From the NCBI GenBank assembly GCA_910588565.1, contig CAJUPF010000059.1, positions 1-19,482 of the forward strand: a DNA stretch of 19,482 nucleotides, given 5' to 3'. A program made the position numbers and the translations under genes. The notes beneath the pieces are model-generated. The model worked only from the letters and a program-made list of their open reading frames with translations. It did not search any database and was not told the origin of the DNA. This document shows, piece after piece, positions 1 to 9,600 of this stretch (within the stretch, counting starts at the first letter, position 1; every line of letters starts with the position of its first letter). This DNA is from an uncultured Lachnospiraceae bacterium (GTDB lineage Bacteria > Bacillota > Clostridia > Lachnospirales > Lachnospiraceae).

Positions 1-38
1 CGCCTATCATAACGCTTGCCCCTTAAGTTCATGACATT

Positions 39-54
39 GGCCGTGAACTGTAAC
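39..54 (+). repeat. 16-bp repeat, inverted copy of right-end hairpin arm
   Basis: GGCCGTGAACTGTAAC here is the exact reverse complement of 19429-19444 near the other end of the window. Here it lies downstream of the PTS gene, and its left flank does not form the long hairpin seen at the right end. The rest of 1-149 shows no gene, and I see no convincing terminator for the PTS gene in it. Confidence 0.6.
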
Positions 55-149
55 ATATGACGTTTACTTTTCACAGATGAAAAAAATAATTCACGCCTTA
101 TCTACACATCAGCTATAATTCAACAGTCAGCTCAGAACAATCACAAACA

Positions 150-2051
150 CTATTCCACCCTAAACAGTTTTTCCATTACATCCGTCCTCCCCGTTTTCAA
201 TATCTGAAAACCAGAATACTCATCGCTATTGGTCAACAGCACCGCCGTAGTCGCACTATATCCGGCCGCCTTAATTTTGGAACGATCAAATTTCATCAGC
301 TTCTGCCCTGCTTTTACAAAATCTCCTTCCGAAATAAACAGCTCAAACCCATCCCCATTCATACTCACCGTATCAATTCCCACATGAATCAAAACTTCCA
401 TTCCGCCCGGCCCTGTAATCCCTATCGCATGGCGGGTATCCGTAACAGAGGAAATTTCCCCGTCAAACGGAGCCACCACTTCCCCGTCTTCCGGCTCAAT
501 CCCAACGCCTTCTCCCAGCACACCGGAAGCAAACGTTTCATCCGGTATCGCCTCTCTGCTGATTACATTCCCTTTTACAGGTGCAAACAATACCTTTTCC
601 GCAGACTCTTCCCCAGCCTGTGGCTGTATGGATTCCGTCTGCGTAACTTCTTCCTCTTCTTTTATCCTTCCACCAGCTTCTGTCTCTTCTTTCCAGAAAA
701 ACCAGGTAAGCGCAAAGGAAACTGCAAACGATACCACCAAAACAACTGCATACTGCACCGTATGATCCAGCGTGATTAAAAATCCCGGCAGACCCGTAAC
801 GCCATAGGAGGTTGCCCCGATATGAAACAAAGACGCCAGCAGCGCTCCGGCAGCGCCGCCTGCCATGCCACATGCCAAAGGTTTTGTAAACCGCAGGTTC
901 ACGCCAAAAATCGCCGGCTCCGTAATTCCCAGCGCCGCAGACAGCGATGAAGGAATTGCAACTGATTTTGTCTTGATATTTTTTGCCTTTAAACCAACTG
1001 CCAGACATGCCGCGCCCTGTGCAAAATTAGCTGCGGAAGCAATTGGCATCCAGATATTAAGCCCGTCTGCCGCGGATAACATACCCGCTTCAATTACATT
1101 ATACATATGATGGATTCCGCATACGACAGTAAGCGGATACAGTGCGCCCATAATCATAGCGCCAACGCCATATCCCACTGTAATAATCCATCCGGCAAAC
1201 TCCAGCACATAGCTTTCGGCCGTAGAAAATATGGGGCCAATGATCCCCAATGTAATCAATGCTGTTACAACTACAGTACAAAGAGGCGTTACAAACAAAT
1301 CTACCATTTCCGGGACATGCTTATGCAGCCATTTCTCGATTTTACACATCAGCCATATCGCAATGACAACAGGAATCACATGTCCCTGATATCCAACCTG
1401 CCGAATCTGGAAAAATCCAAATAAACGCCATACCGGAATCTCCGACGCTTCCATAGAGCCAACCGACCATGCATTGATCAGGTCAGGATGAATCATAATC
1501 ATCCCAATTACCGCGCCAAGGAAAATAGTTCCGCCAAATACCCGCGTGGCGGATACCGCAATCAGCACCGGAAGAAAGGTAAACGCAGTATTAGCCAGCA
1601 AATCCAGAATACCGTACCAGTCACTTCCGGCAAACGCCGGAATCGCTTTTCCAAGCGCCTCCACCAGTCCCATCATCAGGCCGGACGCCACAATAGCTGG
1701 TAAAATCGGCACAAATACATCTCCCAGAGCCTTGATCATCCGTTTCCAGACAGGCTGCTGCGCTGCTGCAGCCGCTTTTACATCCTCTTTGGTTGCTGCA
1801 GTCATGCCGCTTATGTTTAAAAACTCTTCATAAACCTTGTTCACTGTACCAGTTCCGATAATCAGCTGCAGCTGCCCATTATTGCTGAACACACCTTTTA
1901 CTCCGTCAATGCTTTCCAGCTTCTTCATGTCAATCCTGCTGTTGTCTACCGTTACAAGCCGAAGCCTGGTCGCGCAATGTGCAGCGCTTACCAGATTACT
2001 CCTTCCCCCAAGAGTCTCATAAATTTCTTTTGCACATGTTGCATAATCCAT
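150..2051 (-). CDS. PTS sugar transporter subunit EIIBCA, sucrose-type (Glc family)
   Basis: This is a 633-residue membrane permease that imports a sugar and phosphorylates it using phosphate passed from HPr. The EIIB domain comes first (about 1-90), with the phospho-cysteine Cys26 in AHCATRLRLV. The EIIC membrane domain follows (about 105-455, several hydrophobic segments), then an acidic linker and a Crr-like EIIA domain (about 485-633). His541 (RHAIG) and His556 (LIHVGIDTV) match the EIIA active-site pair, with His556 as the expected phosphoryl acceptor. The EIIB wording (HCATRLRLV, VKGVFSNNGQ, TGTVNKVYEE) resembles ScrA/SacP sucrose permeases more than BglF or TreP, but the substrate is not proven and no sucrose-6-phosphate hydrolase lies beside it. 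The ATG at 2051 follows a strong SD (AGAGGAGG, 2061-2068). All three domains are intact. It has its own promoter and paired operators upstream. Confidence 0.93.
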   Translation of the reverse strand: MDYATCAKEIYETLGGRSNLVSAAHCATRLRLVTVDNSRIDMKKLESIDGVKGVFSNNGQLQLIIGTGTVNKVYEEFLNISGMTAATKEDVKAAAAAQQPVWKRMIKALGDVFVPILPAIVASGLMMGLVEALGKAIPAFAGSDWYGILDLLANTAFTFLPVLIAVSATRVFGGTIFLGAVIGMIMIHPDLINAWSVGSMEASEIPVWRLFGFFQIRQVGYQGHVIPVVIAIWLMCKIEKWLHKHVPEMVDLFVTPLCTVVVTALITLGIIGPIFSTAESYVLEFAGWIITVGYGVGAMIMGALYPLTVVCGIHHMYNVIEAGMLSAADGLNIWMPIASAANFAQGAACLAVGLKAKNIKTKSVAIPSSLSAALGITEPAIFGVNLRFTKPLACGMAGGAAGALLASLFHIGATSYGVTGLPGFLITLDHTVQYAVVLVVSFAVSFALTWFFWKEETEAGGRIKEEEEVTQTESIQPQAGEESAEKVLFAPVKGNVISREAIPDETFASGVLGEGVGIEPEDGEVVAPFDGEISSVTDTRHAIGITGPGGMEVLIHVGIDTVSMNGDGFELFISEGDFVKAGQKLMKFDRSKIKAAGYSATTAVLLTNSDEYSGFQILKTGRTDVMEKLFRVE

Positions 2052-2080
2052 CGTTACAAACCTCCTCTTTTCCCCTTGAT

Positions 2081-2133
2081 GGCAGAATCATTGCAACCGC
2101 AATCCCCCCGCATCCCATGCATCCAAACCTGCC
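2081..2133 (-). promoter_or_regulatory. Structured 5' leader of the PTS gene
   Basis: The predicted transcript has a leader of about 148 nt before the PTS start. In it, GGCAG and CTGCC can pair and enclose a perfect small hairpin, ATTGC-GGTT-GCAAT. There is no following U-tract, so it is not an obvious attenuator or a LicT/SacY-type antiterminator target. Function unknown. Confidence 0.3.
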
Positions 2134-2180
2134 ATTTCTGCACCTTTTGCAGTCGCTTATGCAAATACAAATCACATATA

Positions 2181-2194
2181 TGAAATCGTTTTCA
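2181..2194 (-). promoter_or_regulatory. Operator O1 of the PTS promoter (cre/LacI type)
   Basis: TGAAAACGATTTCA on the minus strand fits the catabolite-responsive element consensus TGWNANCGNTNWCA and a generic LacI-family palindrome with central CG. It begins 11 bp after the -10 box, centred near +12, a repression position. Confidence 0.75.
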
Positions 2195-2205
2195 TTTCTA
2201 GTAAA

Positions 2206-2234
2206 ACTATATCATCAACTCTTTTCATTGTAAA
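2206..2234 (-). promoter_or_regulatory. Sigma-A promoter of the PTS gene
   Basis: The -35 is TTTACA (2229-2234) and the -10 is TATAGT (2206-2211), with a 17-bp spacer. Start of transcription is predicted near 2199. Operators lie immediately downstream and 45 bp upstream of the -35. Confidence 0.75.
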
Positions 2235-2279
2235 TCGGTACTTTTCACAAATATGGAATTACATTTTTGTGCAAAATTA

Positions 2280-2293
2280 TGTAATCGATTTCA
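2280..2293 (-). promoter_or_regulatory. Operator O2 of the PTS promoter
   Basis: TGAAATCGATTACA on the minus strand is again a full match to the cre/LacI-type consensus. It lies exactly 45 bp upstream of the -35 box and 99 bp centre-to-centre from O1, in the gap just after the HAD gene stop. It could bind CcpA, or hold the second half of a DNA loop made by a LacI-family repressor. Confidence 0.7.
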
Positions 2294-2312
2294 TATTCGT
2301 CAAAAAAAATAT

Positions 2313-3149
2313 TCACTTGCTGATTAAATGATATTTTAGAAACGCTTCCCGGATACCATCCTTTTGCACAGAAGGACAGATATCATCCGCCAGTTCCTGT
2401 AAAGCTTTGCCGCCATTTTCCATACAGATGCCAATTCCCGCTGTCTTTAGCATTTCTCTGTCATTCATACTGTCCCCAATGGCTATGGAATCACAAAGCG
2501 GGATGCCCAGATGCATACAGATCCGCTTAACAGCCCTCCCTTTGTCAAACTTCCGGTTTACAATTTCTCCATTGATAAATCCAGCTCTGTTCTCATCCTG
2601 AATGCAAAAATCAAATTCTTGCGCCAGAAGCTTCTTAGGCTCCTTTAACTTCTCTTTTGCCGGACACATAATGACAATTTTATAAACTGGCTGCCCCCTG
2701 TACTCCTTCATCGGAAGGATATGCAGCGACTGTTCTATCTGCTCCCGCCACCGCAGCAGTTCACTGTTGCCTCCTTCTTCGGCATGGCTTCTTAAGAACT
2801 CTTTAAACGATTCATCCGTATAAGATCCATCCATGCATTCCACTGTCCGGAATATGCCGTTGTCTTTCAAAATCTCCATCGCAGTCTTTTGCTGCCGTTC
2901 TGTCATAGGGCAGTCATAAATCACTTTGCCCAGGCATTCAATATATCCTCCTGAACTGGCTGCAATTCCGTCAAAGCCATAACCCAGTACAGGCAGTAAC
3001 ATATCATAATTTCTGCCAGTACATAAAAATACATAATGGCCTTCCTCTCTCGCCTGACGGATAGCCTCTATGGCAGAATCCGGCGGCACATTGCACCCTG
3101 GTTCTGTCAATGTGCCGTCGATATCCAGAAAAATTATTTTTCGATTCAA
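2313..3149 (-). CDS. HAD-superfamily phosphatase, Cof/YidA type (IIB)
   Basis: A 278-residue cytosolic phosphatase of the Cof-like subfamily, which usually removes phosphate from sugar phosphates or related small metabolites. The four HAD motifs are visible: DIDGT with nucleophile Asp9 and acid/base Asp11, CTGR with Thr44, a lysine near 203 in FDKGRAV, and GDSMND (Asp226, Asn229, Asp230) for magnesium. The start is TTG at 3149. A GGAGG sits 7 nt before it, and the nearby ATG that overlaps this SD runs into a stop after five codons, so TTG is the supported start. It follows the HPr-like gene by 37 bp and is probably co-transcribed with it. Its place in a PTS cluster suggests it acts on the imported sugar phosphate or prevents its build-up; this is inference. 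Confidence 0.88.
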   Translation of the reverse strand: MNRKIIFLDIDGTLTEPGCNVPPDSAIEAIRQAREEGHYVFLCTGRNYDMLLPVLGYGFDGIAASSGGYIECLGKVIYDCPMTERQQKTAMEILKDNGIFRTVECMDGSYTDESFKEFLRSHAEEGGNSELLRWREQIEQSLHILPMKEYRGQPVYKIVIMCPAKEKLKEPKKLLAQEFDFCIQDENRAGFINGEIVNRKFDKGRAVKRICMHLGIPLCDSIAIGDSMNDREMLKTAGIGICMENGGKALQELADDICPSVQKDGIREAFLKYHLISK

Positions 3150-3186
3150 CTGTTTGCCTCCATTAACAACAGTCTTCCTGCGCTTT

Positions 3187-3411
3187 TTAACACAGGAAAG
3201 GCATAATCTTTTCTTTGATTGCTACGTCCTCTGAGTCGTAACGCAAACGCAATGGTCCAGAAAAATCCAATGCCATCACCCCAAGAATTGACTTCGCATC
3301 CACAATCCTCTGTCCGGCACCCAGATCAAAATCCACATCGTATTTGTCAATTATGTTAACAAACTGTCTGATCTGATCCACATCATTAAACTTCACATTC
3401 ATCTGCTGCAT
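3187..3411 (-). CDS. HPr-like (Crh-like) protein lacking the phospho-histidine
   Basis: A 74-residue protein with the HPr fold signature in its middle: FDLGAGQRIVDAKSILGVMAL lines up with VNLEYNGKTVNLKSIMGVMSL-type segments of Gram-positive HPr. Ser41 matches regulatory Ser46, the target of HPr kinase. The N-terminal active-site loop (GxHARPA) is absent, and the protein contains no histidine at all, so it cannot carry phosphate from enzyme I to EIIA. This resembles Bacillus Crh, which has Gln for His15 but keeps Ser46 and serves as a CcpA co-regulator, though this protein is more diverged. ATG at 3411 follows GAGGAGG with a 6-nt spacer. It is the first gene of the cluster, ahead of the HAD gene, under a promoter with paired operators. 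A regulatory role is inferred. Confidence 0.75.
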   Translation of the reverse strand: MQQMNVKFNDVDQIRQFVNIIDKYDVDFDLGAGQRIVDAKSILGVMALDFSGPLRLRYDSEDVAIKEKIMPFLC

Positions 3412-3463
3412 AATTTACCTCCTCTGTCTGGATTCTTTTTTTCACTGTTTCATTTCGTCTGTA

Positions 3464-3477
3464 TGTTATCGATTTCA
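3464..3477 (-). promoter_or_regulatory. Operator O1 of the HPr-like gene promoter
   Basis: TGAAATCGATAACA on the minus strand matches the cre/LacI-type consensus with central CG. It begins 10 bp after the -10 box, centred near +11, the same placement as O1 of the PTS promoter. Confidence 0.72.
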
Positions 3478-3487
3478 GTGTGTGGAT

Positions 3488-3516
3488 ATAATACCTGTTC
3501 TGCCAGTTTTTGTAAA
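3488..3516 (-). promoter_or_regulatory. Sigma-A promoter of the HPr-like/HAD genes
   Basis: The -35 is TTTACA (3511-3516) and the -10 is TATTAT (3488-3493), with a 17-bp spacer. Start of transcription is predicted near 3481. The -35 hexamer and spacer length equal those of the PTS promoter. Confidence 0.75.
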
Positions 3517-3561
3517 TAGGCATTCTATACAATTTTTTCCGTATTTTTTTGTAAAAAATAG

Positions 3562-3575
3562 TGAAATTAATTTCA
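3562..3575. promoter_or_regulatory. Operator-like palindrome O2 upstream of the HPr-like gene
   Basis: TGAAATTAATTTCA is a perfect 14-bp palindrome that differs from the other three operators at the centre (TTAA instead of TCGA). It lies 45 bp upstream of the -35, as O2 does at the PTS promoter, and 98 bp from O1. Loss of the central CG would weaken CcpA or classic LacI binding. Confidence 0.55.
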
Positions 3576-3584
3576 TCCAAACAC

Positions 3585-3630
3585 AAAGCGGAAGGAAGCA
3601 GACCGGCTGTTCCCCGCCTTCTCCTTCCGC
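3585..3630 (-). terminator. Terminator-like hairpin after the glycosidase gene
   Basis: The perfect 9-bp arms GCGGAAGGA and TCCTTCCGC are separated by 25 nt and followed on the minus strand by TTTGTGTTT. It sits 33 bp past the stop of the large glycosidase gene and just upstream of the HPr-like gene's O2. The U-tract is imperfect. Confidence 0.65.
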
Positions 3631-3663
3631 AATAAGCTTTCCTTTAGGCAAACCATCTATATA

Positions 3664-6600
3664 TTACTTAATTCTGATTTTAATACTTGCCTTTTTCTTG
3701 GTTCCGTCTGTAGCTGCTGCTGTAATGGTGACAGTTTTTTTCTTTCCGCTTGTTTTTACAGAGGCTTTGACTGTAACTTTCTTTCCTGCGGCCACTGACT
3801 TTTTGCTGCATTTCAAGCTGATTTTCTTCACGGAATCTTTCATAATCTTTACTTTGATTTTCGCTGTTACACCGCTTCCGTCTTTCGCTTTTGCAGTAAT
3901 TGTAACTGTTTTTCCGGCGCCTGCCTTTTTCGTGGTTACTACGCCTTTGGAATTCACCGTTGCGTATTTTTTATTGGAACTTGACCAGGCTAATGTCTTC
4001 ACTGCATTTCCTGTTGCCGTTACCTTCGCTTCAATTGTTACTTTTTTGCCTGCCGCAATGCCTTTTGTATTGCTCTTAAGCGTAATTTTCTTTACCGCTC
4101 CTGCCGCTTCCCGTTCCAGTACGGTAATCGTATATGTTCCTTTGACGCCGGATCCGTCTGCGGCGGCTGCTGTAATTACCGCTGTTCCTGTCCCGGTTCC
4201 TGTTACAAGCCCTTCTGCCGTTACAGACGCAATCTTGGAATTGGAAGATGCCCAGGTTACTGTTTTATTAGAAGCATTCGCGGGAGCAATGTCCGCCTGA
4301 AGCTGCGTGCTCTCTCCCTGATACAGCCTGTTGGAAGAACCTTTGATTACAATTTTATTCACTTTTACAGAGACATCTGTTACCGGAGGTTTCTGTGACG
4401 CGGCCTGCAGGGCTTCCCTGGCTTCTGTCAGGCTGTTCAGCGCTTTGTCTACTGCGGCCTGATCCGCTTCTTTATTTTCAGCTGCTGCCTTGGCTGCTTT
4501 GAGCGCCTCCTGGAATGCTGCCCAGCTTTCCGCCGTATAGTCCTCTACCTGTAACGCTTCCGCTTCCTGAATCGCCGCTTCCAATGCTGCTTTGTCCACA
4601 TTATCTGGATTCGATGTAACCGGAGTGTCTTTTTTCACCAGCGTATCTTTTGCTTTGTTCAGATTGTCTAAAGCTTCGTCTACTGCGGCCTGATCCGCTT
4701 CCTTATTTTGGGATACATCTTTTGCTGTATTCAGTTTCTCTGCAAATACTGCCCAGCTTTCCGCTGTATAATCGTCTTCCTGTAATGCTTCCGCTGCCCG
4801 GATTGCTGCGTCCAATGCTGTTTTATCTGCCTTATCCGGCCCTGGCGTAATCGGAGTATCCGTCTTTACAAGTTCTTTTTTCGCGTCGTTCAGATTCTTT
4901 AAAGCCCTGTTAACTGCGCTCTGTGCTGCATATTTATGTTCTGACACGCTCTTTGCCGCATGCAGCCACTTCTGAAATTCCTCCCAGCTTTCCGCTGTAT
5001 AATCGTCCGCATTCAATGTTTCTGCTTCTGCAATCGCAGCATTCAATGCTGTTTTATCTGCTGTGCCGTCTCCTTTTACATTGAGTACCAGCATCGGTGC
5101 GTATTCTTCTCCTGCTTCTTTGCTGCCAACGCGCATACGGCTGCCTGTTGACGTTGCGATGATGGCAAACGCAAGCTCCGTGCTCTGTGGATTTTCACTG
5201 TAAAACTTCCGAACCAGATTTGTTACGTCAATATTGACAACCCGTTTTAAATCCGCTGTATAAAACAGCTCAGACTGTGCAATCGTTCCCTCTGCGTCCT
5301 CTTCACTGTAATTCAGCTTTGGCCTGTTGTTCCAGGTAAGTGCATGCGCAGCGGCTGCATTGCCATTGACGCTCTCTTTTCCACTGCCTTCTTCCCAGTC
5401 CGCATCACAGAGAACAGCTTCGATTTTTGTGCTTTCTGCGTCGCCTGTCACTTTTTCCAGATAGACCAGGGATAAATACGCGTTTTCTATCTCTTCATCC
5501 TCTGCCATCTGATATTCTGACAGATCGTATTTGATATAACCAATCTTGTTGTCATACTCGTTATAGGGCTTATTTCTGCCTTCTCCAAAACGGCCCATTC
5601 TTCTGCTGAGGTAATCCGGTGATTTCTGAATCTGCAGAAATTCCTCTGCACCATAGTTCTTGCCGTCTTCGCTGCCATAAGACTGAGCCGCAGCGTCTGC
5701 TGTCGATAGGATACCTGTCCGGCTCTCCATTGGACTTGGCTGTGCATCCAGTTCTGTCAGTTTCTCAGAAGAGAACGGCACTACAATTACTTTGCTTCCA
5801 TGCTGATCGTTTCCGTGATCCGATTCCTTTTGTACGTCAATAACAGCAAATGTCATTGCTGCAATTTTACCGTCTTCCACATAGATATTTGGCCGTTCAA
5901 TCTTGGCCCAGTTGTTGATCGTCCCGTCTTCGTAACGCAGGAAATCTGCAATCGGCGTATACGCCGTTCCCGGACGCCTGGTCCAGTTATTAATTCCGTC
6001 TTCCGATGTCATATAATAAGCCATACGGGCATCCCATTTATTTACTACAATATGGTACAGGCCGTCCGAATACCAGATAACAGGATCTTCCACCTGTTCC
6101 GGATTCATATTGTCTATCTTCCACCACAATCCGTTTACTTTTACATCCCAGGTTCCTGCAACGGAATCCGCGATTGCAATATCGCCGTTCCGGTTGGTTG
6201 CTTCGTATTTTCCGTCTGGACGCACCATAATACTGATATTGGATAAGGAAAATCCCTCTCCGCCGGATGCCTTTAATTTTCCACTATTGCCGTTATCGAT
6301 CAGCTCCCAGGGACCCTGCAGGCTCTTGGAAATATGAATCGTTCCGTTTGCCGTTTCTCCATGCATTCCCGTATCGCTGATGGAAATCGCATAGCGGTAT
6401 CCCTCTTTATAAAGCGGATCGCCTGTGCTGAGTTTAAACGGGAATACATTATGCCCTGCGCCCTCGCACCAGTCCGGCCAGATTGGCCCCTGGTCGGCAT
6501 ATGGGCCGTACAGGCTGTCGCTTACCGCATAAATTGCCTGGGAACCCTGCCATCCTAAGATACCGTTTTCCCCCCAGTGTCCGCCTGCCTGGTTCCAGCG

Positions 6601-9600
6601 GCTGGCAAACATATAATATTTGCCCGTTTCCTCATCTTTGATAATTCCGCCATCCCAGTAACAGTAATGTTCCATGTTCTGATCTTCCAGGCCGTTCTCC
6701 GGATCTCTTGCGCCGACATCCGCCGCGCCCCAGCAGGCGCTGCTCAGTTCATTTGTAATATACATAGGCTCAATACAATCCATAAACTGAGTAACCGGCG
6801 TTTCTTCCGAAATATGTTTTCTGACCAGTTTATCCAGCGCAGTTTCCAGCGCATCCAGCGCAGCTTTGATATCCGCTTTGCTGCTGCCTGCATCTGCAAG
6901 CGCTGCCTCTGCCTTTTCCAGCGCTTTTTTCAGCCGTGTGAAACTGGAAGCCGTATAAACTTCCTCTTCTTTTGCCCGTGCTTCTTCCGCTGCCGCTTCC
7001 AATGCCTCCCGGCCCGCCGCTTTCAGCCCTTCCTGCGCCTCGCTTAAAACGCTGGCCGCTTCATCCACTGCTTCTTTTGACAGCTCTGCATCCTTTTGCT
7101 CTAACAGTTCTTTTGCAGCTGCAAGCGCCTTTGCAAACGGACTCCAGCTTTTATCGGTATAATCGCTTTCCTGTTTTGTCTCTGCCGACCGGATCGCCGC
7201 TTCTAATTTTGCCCAGTCTTCCTCTGCTGCCTTCGGAGCCTCCTGTAAGCCTTCCATTCCGGCCTGCAATGCTTTTCTGGCGTCGGTAATTTCCTGTACA
7301 GACGCATTTTCTTTTTCCTGCACTGCCTTTGCCGTATCGAAAGCTTCCTGCAGAACGCTCCATGTCTCCTTTGTATAATCTGTTTTCTTCAGAGCCTCTG
7401 CTTCCTGGAATACAGAGTTAAAAATCTTGTTTGCCGCTTCAAGATTTTTCTCCTGCGGATTCCAGTCCGCTATACTCCGGATCGCTGGTTCATCATTGCC
7501 GTCAAATTCCATTGGAAGCCATACATATCTGGAATCTCTCAGGCTGCCGGAATTCCATCTGTCTCCCATATAAATGTAAAATCCATTGTCCGGGTCTACC
7601 GGAATTACACAGGTGCTCTGTGTGGTATACGTGGTATCTGAGCCGCTGTCGATACAGGGATTGCCGCCGTTGCGTCCCATTTTCCGCCATGTCCCAAGCG
7701 GGCTGTCAGACATCCAGCACTCTGCCGCATTTGGCGCCCATCCGGTACAGCCGGAGTTAATAATATAGTATTTTCCATTATATTTAAACATAGCAGGCGC
7801 TTCCCTTGACCATCCAAATGCCCGGATAAAATCCTCGCCTTCTACCGCTTCATCCCGGTCTGCCGCAAGCCCGGTATACGCTTCATTTAATCTGGAAATA
7901 TAGGTCGTCTGGTTTCCATCGGATGAATAAATTACATACGCCGTTCCGTCATCATCCTGAAACAGATTCATATCCCGAACAGAACCTCTTCCATCCCATC
8001 CGTCATAGCCGTAACTATAATACCCATCCGGTCCACCATCCGAAGCCTTGTGATAGTTCAGCTTATAGCTTCCCAGCAGCTGAAACGGCCCAGCGGGACT
8101 GTCAGCAACCGCAACCCCGGCTTTTGCTTTCCCATAATCCGCCGAATTTGTCGGAGTACGCCCGTCTGCATGGAACCAGATCACATATTTTCCGGTTTTA
8201 TTATTATAAAGCATTTTCGGGCGCTCCATCACACAGTTATTCCGATCCAGATCAATAAATATTTCTGTTTTTTCTTCATCTGTCAAATCTCCATAAAGAT
8301 TTTTAAAATAGCCGTCTGTTTCAAATTCATCTTCCGATTCCATTGTCTTTAAAACAACGCCTTCATCGTCCCAGTTGCACAGATCTTTGGAGCTGTACAT
8401 ATGGATGCCGCCGCAGGGACGGTAATCGTTTGTCTTATCTTCTCCAATCCAGTACCAGGTATCGCCAATTTTCTGCACCTGGCCGCCGTGTGCCTGAATC
8501 CGCCTGCCTTCCGTATCATATAAGGTTTCTCCGGCATTTCCGCTGATGTAATCATATGTTGTAATTTCGGGCTCTGTGTGTTTTACCGCACGCACTCTGA
8601 TAAAATTCAGTATGGGATCGCCGTTTGAATTTGTTCTTCTGGGAGCCTTAACCTGCACATTCAGCTCGCCGTCTGTTACTTCCGTGGTAAACGATCTGAC
8701 TACCCAGTCCCCGTCGCCTGCAAATACATCCGTGGCAACCGTTCTTCCTTCCAGCAGGATATTCATAGTCTTATCACTGCCTGACCAATGATGTTCAAAT
8801 GCCACTGTTACCTCATAGGTATTCGGCTCAATTCCCTCCGCCTCAATCATCGGAACCTCAAAGGAATACCCCAGGGTGCTCTTGTTTTTATCAAATTCTG
8901 ACTCAGTGGACATATAGATAAAACTTCTGCCGATATCCGTCGCATTCTCCGCGCTCTTTGCCACAATCGAATATTGCGTATCCGGATCGCAGCCCCAGCG
9001 GTATCCTGTCACAACATCTTTTCCCAACTTCTGGTCTACAGACGACTGCAAAAGCCCAAGGCGTTCCGAATCCGTATTTGGAATCACAGATGGGTCCGGC
9101 GTACCGCAGTTTGCCGTATAAAGCACATAATGATTCGCTTCCAGGGCTTCTTTTGAAAGAACTGTCTCCGCGCTTCCAAGCTCCTCCAGGGCAGCTTCAA
9201 TCGCTGCCGCTGCCGCATCCACAGCTTCCTGCGTTGCAGATGACAGATACAACAGCGGATGGCCTTCTAACGCTGCCTGATATACAGCCGCAAACGCCTC
9301 CTGCTTATCTGCATATCTGTCTTTATCCAGCTGGGAAAACTTCTGCAGCGCGTCTTTCAGCTGGTTCAGATTCAAATCTTTTTGTACCCACAGAAAAGAA
9401 ATAACCGGTTCTCTGCCATCTTCCCCTTTGCGGATTTCAAAAATCAAATCCTCTGCATCCTTACAGGAAATGCCGGAAAATTGCGTTGTACTCCACCAAT
9501 CGCCGCCATTATATGCATTGAATTTGCCAAGCGCCTGTTCTGTACCGTCCTCATGTACAACGGCAGCATCCATATAACGATGTTTATCGTCATTCCATTG

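Noticed and set aside
2052..2312. LicT/SacY-type antitermination site before the PTS gene
   Set aside because: No terminator with T-run and no overlapping RAT-like hairpin could be found; operators explain control better.
3664..3720. Sortase signal at the end of the glycosidase
   Set aside because: The C-terminus ends in KASIKIRIK with no LPXTG-like motif or final hydrophobic helix.
3482..4300. Plus-strand open frame of 272 codons antisense to the Big2 tail
   Set aside because: It is a shadow of the Lys/Thr/Val-rich repeat codons on the other strand, has no SD, and its protein is a low-complexity Phe/Val/Ala string without a family.
4393..5067. Regular repeats taken as a CRISPR-like array
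   Set aside because: The period is 231 bp, in frame, and codes for FIVAR protein repeats.
8958..9404. Plus-strand open frame of 148 codons inside the glycosidase gene, and many similar ones
   Set aside because: All overlap clear domains on the minus strand, lack ribosome binding sites and show no recognisable protein features.
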